Shown: piece after piece, positions 59,242-64,000 of the stretch
Position numbering within the stretch: the stretch's first letter is position 1
Layout: each line of letters starts with the position of its first letter
Source of the DNA: VBOC01 sp035635475
Lineage (GTDB): Bacteria; Bacteroidota; Ignavibacteria; UBA10030; SZUA-254
Reading direction: 5' to 3'
Assembly (NCBI GenBank): GCA_035635475.1
Contig: DASQAZ010000117.1
Coordinates: 27,789-91,788 of the forward strand
DNA: 64,000 nucleotides
The notes under the pieces: generated by a model
What the model saw: only the letters and a program-made list of their open reading frames with translations
Told to the model about the DNA's origin: nothing
Databases searched by the model: none
Translations under genes and position numbers: made by a program

Positions 59242-60448
59242 GGACTACGCGTCGATCGTCGGGAAGAGCTATCTGGAAGAGATGCAGTTGCTCGCCCAAA
59301 AGCTTGCACGGAAAACCGTGCAGAACATCAACTCGACCGCCGTCGGAGGAGGTGTCGCGGAGATTCTCACCCGCATGGTCCCGCTCCTGAACCAGCTCGG
59401 AGTGCAGACGCGTTGGGATGTTATCAAAGGCGATGAAAAGTTTTTCGTCATTACCAAGAACATCCACAATGCCCTTCACGGCCTTCCGGTTGATCTTTCG
59501 GCGGATGACATGGCGTACTTTCGGGAGATTAACAATAACAACGCGCTCCAGATGGATTTGTCGAGCGATTTTGTCTTCGTTCACGACCCGCAGCCGGTCG
59601 CCCTGATCGAGCACCGCAAGAACCTGAAATCCCATTGGGTTTGGAGGGGTCATGTGGATTTTTCCCAGCCTTATATGCCCGTTTGGAACTTTCTGGCCGA
59701 TTATGTCAACAAGTATGAAACCGCTGTCTTCTCCGCACCTTCGTTCGCCCGTGACTTGTCGATCAGGCAGGTGCTCATCGCTCCGTCGATCGACCCGCTG
59801 AGCGATAAAAATAGAGATCTTCCCGAGGAGACAATCGACAGTGTGTTCCAGCGTTTCGGCATCGATCGTTCCCGTCCGGTCATCACACAGATCTCAAGAT
59901 TCGATTATCTGAAGGACCCTGTGGGTGTGATCAAGGCCTACAAGAAGGTCAGGAAATACCTCAACGCTCAGCTTGTCCTCGCCGGCGGCGGTGCCACGGA
60001 TGATCCGGAAGGTCCCAAGATCATGGAGGAGGTGAAGAAGGAAGCGGACGGCGACAAGAATATTTTCGTGCTCTTTCTCCCGCCCGCTAGCGACATTGAA
60101 ATCAATGCGCTCCAGCGCGGCTCGACGGTCATCCTGCAGAAGTCGCTCAAAGAGGGATTTGGCCTGACTGTTTCCGAGGCGCTCTGGAAATCAAAACCCG
60201 TCATCGCCTCAGCCGTCGGGGGAATCCCGCTCCAAATCGCGCACAAGTACTCGGGTATCCTGACGCACACCATCGATGGAACAGCGTACTGGATCAAGCA
60301 GCTCGTCAACGAACCCGAGTATGCCCGGTCGCTCGGTAAGAACGGAAGGGAACACATCAAGAACAATTTTCTCATCACCCGCCATATCAAGGACTACCTC
60401 CTCGTCTTCATCTCCCTCCTCCATGACGGGGACCTTGTTTATCTTTAG
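59228..60448 (+). CDS. GT4-family glycosyltransferase, TreT-like trehalose synthase
   Basis: 406 residues. STAVGGGVAEILTRMVPLLNQLGV (glycogen-synthase-type glycine loop), FVFVHDPQPVALIEHR, ITQISRFDYLKDPVGVIKAYKKVRKYL (donor domain), and LKEGFGLTVSEALWKSKPVIASAVGGIPLQI with the E-x7-E motif. It resembles TreT, which joins NDP-glucose and glucose to trehalose. The acceptor cannot be fixed by sequence. Between DUF5752 and otsAB. Confidence 0.87.
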   Translation: MIQIEDYASIVGKSYLEEMQLLAQKLARKTVQNINSTAVGGGVAEILTRMVPLLNQLGVQTRWDVIKGDEKFFVITKNIHNALHGLPVDLSADDMAYFREINNNNALQMDLSSDFVFVHDPQPVALIEHRKNLKSHWVWRGHVDFSQPYMPVWNFLADYVNKYETAVFSAPSFARDLSIRQVLIAPSIDPLSDKNRDLPEETIDSVFQRFGIDRSRPVITQISRFDYLKDPVGVIKAYKKVRKYLNAQLVLAGGGATDDPEGPKIMEEVKKEADGDKNIFVLFLPPASDIEINALQRGSTVILQKSLKEGFGLTVSEALWKSKPVIASAVGGIPLQIAHKYSGILTHTIDGTAYWIKQLVNEPEYARSLGKNGREHIKNNFLITRHIKDYLLVFISLLHDGDLVYL

Positions 60449-60457
60449 TCCCTTTTC

Positions 60458-62704
60458 ATGAACGCACCTGCACCGGATCGCCGCCGCTTGATCATCGTGT
60501 CGAACAGGCTCCCGTTCACGATAACGCATGAACAGGGCGAGCTGAAATTTACCGAAAGCGTAGGCGGGCTCGCAACCGGATTGAGGACATTTCTCGCCTC
60601 CCTCCCCGATCCGCAAACGCCCGTGACCGAGCATGTCTGGGTCGGCTGGCCCGGGGGGACAGTCGACGATGCGCTCAAATCTGCTGTCCGGGCGAAAGCG
60701 CTGGCCGAGTATCGATCGTTCCCGGTTTTTCTCTCCCTAGAGGACATCGAGAACTTTTACCAGGGCTTTTGCAATAAAACGATCTGGCCCCTCTTCCACT
60801 CGTTTCCCGGAAACGTTCAGTACGACCGGGAGTATTGGAGCCAGTACAAGAAAGTCAATGAGGCCTTTTGCGACGCGCTTCAGGACCTCATTCAGGTCGG
60901 TGATCTTGTATGGATCCACGATTACCATTTGACTCTCCTCCCTGCTCTTCTGCGGGCCCGATTCCCCCTGACACCGATCGGATTCTTTCTGCATATCCCG
61001 TTCCCGACATTTGAGATCTACCGCCTGCTGCCGGGGACATGGCGGCGCGAGATCCTTGAAGGCATACTTGGAGCAAATCAAATCGGCTTCCATACCTACG
61101 ACTACATGCAGGACTTCCTCCGCTGTGCCCTTCGGATTCTCGGCTACGAGAACAATATGGGAGAGGTCTTCCTGAATGACCGGCTGATCAGGGTCGGAGC
61201 GTTCCCGATGGGCATCGATTTTCAGAAATTCCACTCCGCGGCTTCCAGTACCGAGGTCGCGCGCGAAAAGGATGAATTGCTCCGATCTCTGGGCACATCG
61301 AAGATCATGCTCTCCGTCGACCGCCTCGATTACTCGAAAGGGATCCTCAATCGCCTCAAGGGCTTCGAGGCGCTGCTCGAAGAAAGCGAGCAATGGCGGG
61401 GGGCCGTCACCCTCATTGCGGTCGTGGTCCCATCGAGAATCGGCGTCGAGGATTATGAGTTGATGAAAAAGCAGATCGAGGAGCTCGTGGGGAATATCAA
61501 CGGCCGCTTCGGCGGCGTCAGTTGGACCCCGATCATTTACCAGTTCAGATCCCTCCCCTTTCACTCGCTCGTCGCGATGTATGCGGTGAGCCATATCGCC
61601 CTCGTGACGCCCCTTCGGGACGGAATGAACCTCATCGCAAAGGAATACGTCGCAAGCAGGCCGGATAAGACCGGGGTGCTCATCCTGAGCGAGATGGCGG
61701 GCGCGGCGAAAGAGCTGGGCGAAGCGATTCTTATTAATCCTAATTACAGGGAAGAAATTGCACAGGCATTGCGGGAAGCTCTCGAAATGCCGGAGGAGGA
61801 GCAGATCCGGAGAAACCAGATCATGCAAAACCGGCTCCGTCGCTACAACGTCACGCGCTGGGCCACTGACATCATCAACGAGCTGATCAACGTGACGCGT
61901 CGTGAAGAGACGGTATTCGCGAACCTCATCACGCCTCCGAAACGGGCGGAACTGCTTCAGCGCTATCGCCAGTCGGCGCGCAGGTTGTCGTTCCTGGACT
62001 ACGACGGCACTCTTGTCTCCTTCGCCAAGCGCCCCAGCCTTTCGCATCCTCCGGAGGAGGTGTTGAAAATTCTCCGGTCGCTTGGGGAGAATGTTAAGAA
62101 TTCCGTCGTCGTCATCAGCGGCCGCAGGAAAAGCGAGCTCGATACCTGGTTCGGAACCTTACCCGTTGGGATTGTTGCAGAGCACGGAGCCTGGATCAGG
62201 GAGAAAGGCAGCGAATGGAAGATCCTCAAACCGCTGACGGCCGACTGGAAACCGAAGATCCTGCCAATTCTAGAAGGATATGCAGACCGCTTCCCCGGGT
62301 CTCTGGTGGAAGAAAAGGAATACTCGGTCGTTTGGCACTATCGGAATATCGATCCGGAGCAAGGCAGGATGGGGTCCATGGAGCTTACAGACGATTTGCA
62401 CCGCTTCACGGCAAACATCGATCTTCAGGTCCTCCAGGGGCACAAGATCATCGAGGTTCGGAACGCCGGCATCAACAAAGGCATGGCCGTTGCACACTGG
62501 CTGTCGAAAGGAAAATTTGGTTTTGTCATGGGGATCGGGGACGACGCGACCGACGAAGATTTGTTCGCTGCTCTGCCGGCCGACGCCTATTCCATCCGTG
62601 TCGGCATCGGCCGCACCCAGGCACGGCTCAACCTTCGGGGCCCGAAGGAAGTAATTTCACTTCTCGGATATCTTGTGCGCGAGGACGAAGGCACCGCCGC
62701 CTAG
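60458..62704 (+). CDS. otsAB: bifunctional trehalose-6-phosphate synthase/phosphatase
   Basis: 748 residues, a fusion of OtsA (about 10-475) and OtsB (about 500-735). OtsA has IIVSNRLPFTI, GGLATGLRTFL, WIHDYHLTLLPALLRARFP, SVDRLDYSKGI, LVTPLRDGMNLIAKEYVA. OtsB has the HAD motifs LDYDGTLVSF (Asp nucleophile), VVISGRRKSELDTWF, NKGMAVAHWL and GIGDDATDEDLF. It makes trehalose 6-phosphate from UDP-glucose and glucose 6-phosphate and then trehalose. It begins 9 bp after the GT4 gene. Confidence 0.96.
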   Translation: MNAPAPDRRRLIIVSNRLPFTITHEQGELKFTESVGGLATGLRTFLASLPDPQTPVTEHVWVGWPGGTVDDALKSAVRAKALAEYRSFPVFLSLEDIENFYQGFCNKTIWPLFHSFPGNVQYDREYWSQYKKVNEAFCDALQDLIQVGDLVWIHDYHLTLLPALLRARFPLTPIGFFLHIPFPTFEIYRLLPGTWRREILEGILGANQIGFHTYDYMQDFLRCALRILGYENNMGEVFLNDRLIRVGAFPMGIDFQKFHSAASSTEVAREKDELLRSLGTSKIMLSVDRLDYSKGILNRLKGFEALLEESEQWRGAVTLIAVVVPSRIGVEDYELMKKQIEELVGNINGRFGGVSWTPIIYQFRSLPFHSLVAMYAVSHIALVTPLRDGMNLIAKEYVASRPDKTGVLILSEMAGAAKELGEAILINPNYREEIAQALREALEMPEEEQIRRNQIMQNRLRRYNVTRWATDIINELINVTRREETVFANLITPPKRAELLQRYRQSARRLSFLDYDGTLVSFAKRPSLSHPPEEVLKILRSLGENVKNSVVVISGRRKSELDTWFGTLPVGIVAEHGAWIREKGSEWKILKPLTADWKPKILPILEGYADRFPGSLVEEKEYSVVWHYRNIDPEQGRMGSMELTDDLHRFTANIDLQVLQGHKIIEVRNAGINKGMAVAHWLSKGKFGFVMGIGDDATDEDLFAALPADAYSIRVGIGRTQARLNLRGPKEVISLLGYLVREDEGTAA

Positions 62705-62822
62705 TCCGGGCGGCCACGACACATTCCGTTGCTCGTCCCGTCCTGCTGGTTTCATATTTCTCGTTCCCAAGCTCCTGCGTGAGAATGCCTCTCATTCAAC
62801 ACCGTAGAATTTTCGCCTCGCG

Positions 62823-62851
62823 TTGCCATTTCCTTCCTCATTTGATATATT
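62823..62851 (+). promoter_or_regulatory. sigma70-type promoter of the helicase gene
   Basis: TTGCCA, 17-bp spacer, TATATT. Eleven bases separate it from the ATG, so the leader should be 4-5 nt. Confidence 0.7.
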
Positions 62852-62862
62852 GATGATACTCC

Positions 62863-64000
62863 ATGAAGCGTTACGCGCTAAAAAAACCGGCCGACGAGCT
62901 GCATCTCGTTCATCCGCGGCAGTTTCAGATCGGATATGAGAGCGAGCTAAATAAGGCCCAGCTTGAGGCCGCCACGTCGGTCAATGGCCCCCATTTGATC
63001 ATTGCCGGCGCGGGGACCGGAAAGACCAGGACAATCGTGTACCGGGTCGCCTACCTCGTGGAACTTGGTGTCAAGCCCGAACACATTCTTCTGCTAACCT
63101 TCACACGTAAAGCCGCTCAGGAGATGCTGCGGCGGGCTTCCATTCTGCTTGATTACCGGTGTGAGAAGGTTTCCGGAGGCACATTCCATTCGTTCGCAAA
63201 TTCCGTGCTCCGTAGGCATGCCGTTGTCCTCGGATACGACCGGAGTTTCACGATCCTCGACCAGGGGGATGCCGAAGACGTCGTGAATCTTATCAGGACC
63301 CGGCTGAAACTCGATACGAAGGACCGGCGATTCCCGCGGAAGGAAACGCTCTACGACCTTTACAGCCGTTCTATCAATACCGTCACACCTGTTTCGGACC
63401 TCCTCGCCAACGATTACCCCCATTATCTGGAACTGGCCGATGAGATCGAGCGCGTGCATTCGACCTATACGGCATACAAGAAAACCCACAACCTGATGGA
63501 TTACGACGACCTGCTGCTGAACCTCGTGAAACTTCTGACAGAACACGAACCGATCAGGGCGGAGCTCTCAGGCAGATACCGGTACATCATGGTGGATGAG
63601 TACCAGGACACGAACAAACTGCAGGCGGAAATTGTGAAGCAGCTCGCGTATAAGCACGGAAACCTGATGGTTGTGGGGGACGACTCACAGTCGATCTATT
63701 CGTTCAGAGGTGCAACGATTCGAAATATTCTTGAGTTCCCCGAGGAGTTTCCCGAATGCAAGGTCGTTAAGCTGGAGGAGAATTACCGCAGCACCCAGGC
63801 TATCCTCAATGTCGCCAACGAGATCCTGAAGAGGGCGTTGGATTGAAAAGCCCCCCCGGTGCGCGGCACAAGTATTCCAAGACTCTGTACACGAACAAGG
63901 CAAGCGGATCGCTGCCGCAGCTCGTGATCGCGGAGAACGAAAACATGCAGTCGAAATTCGTCGTCCAAAAAATTCTCGACCTCCGCGAGCAAGGCGTACC
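62863..64000 (+). pseudogene. UvrD/Rep-family helicase with apparent frameshift, cut by the right edge
   Basis: The first frame encodes 327 residues up to TGA at 63844-63846: Q-motif LNKAQLEAATSVNGPHLIIAGAGTGKTRTI (Walker A), LLTFTRKAAQEM, GTFHSFANSVLRR, YIMVDEYQDTNKLQ (Walker B, DE-QD), VVGDDSQSIYSFRGA and LEENYRSTQAILNVANEIL. The match then continues in the -1 frame from about 63843 (KYSKTLYTNKASGSLPQLVIAEN, FVVQKILDLREQGV) to the edge. One base appears to be missing between about 63825 and 63843. Without it the protein would lack domains 1B, 2A and 2B and be inactive. Confidence 0.85.

Noticed and set aside
60737..62047. 436-codon open frame on the minus strand
   Set aside because: Antisense to the conserved OtsA domain; no motif.
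1..64000. tRNA, rRNA, insertion sequences, prophage or integrated element
   Set aside because: No cloverleaf-type sequence, rRNA stretch, transposase, integrase or terminal repeat was recognised when reading the intergenic regions; a tRNAscan-type run could still reveal something missed.

Overview
The window looks like a chromosomal stretch of a free-living, Gram-negative member of the FCB superphylum, most likely an Ignavibacteria-like or other non-Bacteroidia lineage of Bacteroidota (inference). The pointers are a PorV/PorQ-family protein, a giant secreted repeat protein ending in a type IX secretion sorting domain (NPFNPTT motif), many SPOR/OmpA/Ig-like lipoproteins, an Lpt/Kdo lipopolysaccharide operon, and high-GC, tightly packed genes. 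The promoters I could read are ordinary TTGnnn-17-TAnnnT boxes, not the TTTG/TAnnTTTG boxes of Bacteroidia. There is no rRNA, tRNA, CRISPR array, insertion sequence or prophage that I can recognise. Almost everything is core or housekeeping sequence.

Layout. 1-5.6 kb (minus): a PAS/GAF sensor protein cut by the left edge, then rel - HU-like - ruvX - AlbA_2 regulator. 5.6-12 kb (plus): an amrA-amrB pair, DUF2520 oxidoreductase, sugar nucleotidyltransferase, enoyl-CoA hydratase, a small membrane protein and glycyl-tRNA synthetase. 12-17.7 kb: OmpA lipoprotein, TPR protein, ZIP transporter (plus), PorV/PorQ protein (minus), deoC and two SPOR lipoproteins (plus). 17.7-23.4 kb (minus): tsaD, GT-C/TPR membrane protein, mltG, Ig-like lipoprotein. 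23.5-28.2 kb (plus): a MacAB-like export module (adaptor, ATPase, two permeases) plus a DUF3996-like beta-barrel. 28.3-35.3 kb (plus): rpmB, pgsA, pgpA, cinA, thpR, a lone receiver protein, recA, recX, a DEDDy exonuclease and a DEDDh exonuclease fused to a WYL domain.

35.3-39.5 kb (minus): a two-component pair, an OmpR-type regulator and a MASE1/multi-PAS kinase. 39.5-40.0 kb: a 510-bp gap with divergent promoters, a palindrome and two tandem plus-strand terminators, suggesting a small RNA. 40-42.1 kb (minus): hydrolase, BioY and an unknown gene. 42.4-47.9 kb (plus): a 1449-residue YCF48-repeat T9SS cargo and an SGNH hydrolase. 47.9-53.7 kb (minus): kdsA-kdsC-unknown-kdsD-lptC-lptA-lptB, making Kdo and exporting LPS. 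53.8-57.3 kb (plus): ispE, TonB-dependent receptor, LOG protein. 57.3-57.8 kb: an AbrB/RelE-type toxin-antitoxin pair. 58-62.7 kb (plus): RDD protein, DUF5752, TreT-like glycosyltransferase and fused OtsA-OtsB (trehalose). 62.9 kb to the edge: a UvrD-like helicase with an apparent frameshift.

Most noteworthy: the exonuclease-WYL fusion and an ACG-initiated exonuclease at the end of the recA operon; the candidate small RNA between the kinase locus and the biotin operon; promoters placed so close to start codons that the messages should be leaderless; an AbrB antitoxin paired with a RelE-fold toxin; the unknown gene inside the Kdo/Lpt operon; and the helicase frameshift. All calls rest on reading the sequence and on memory of the families; no database search was run.
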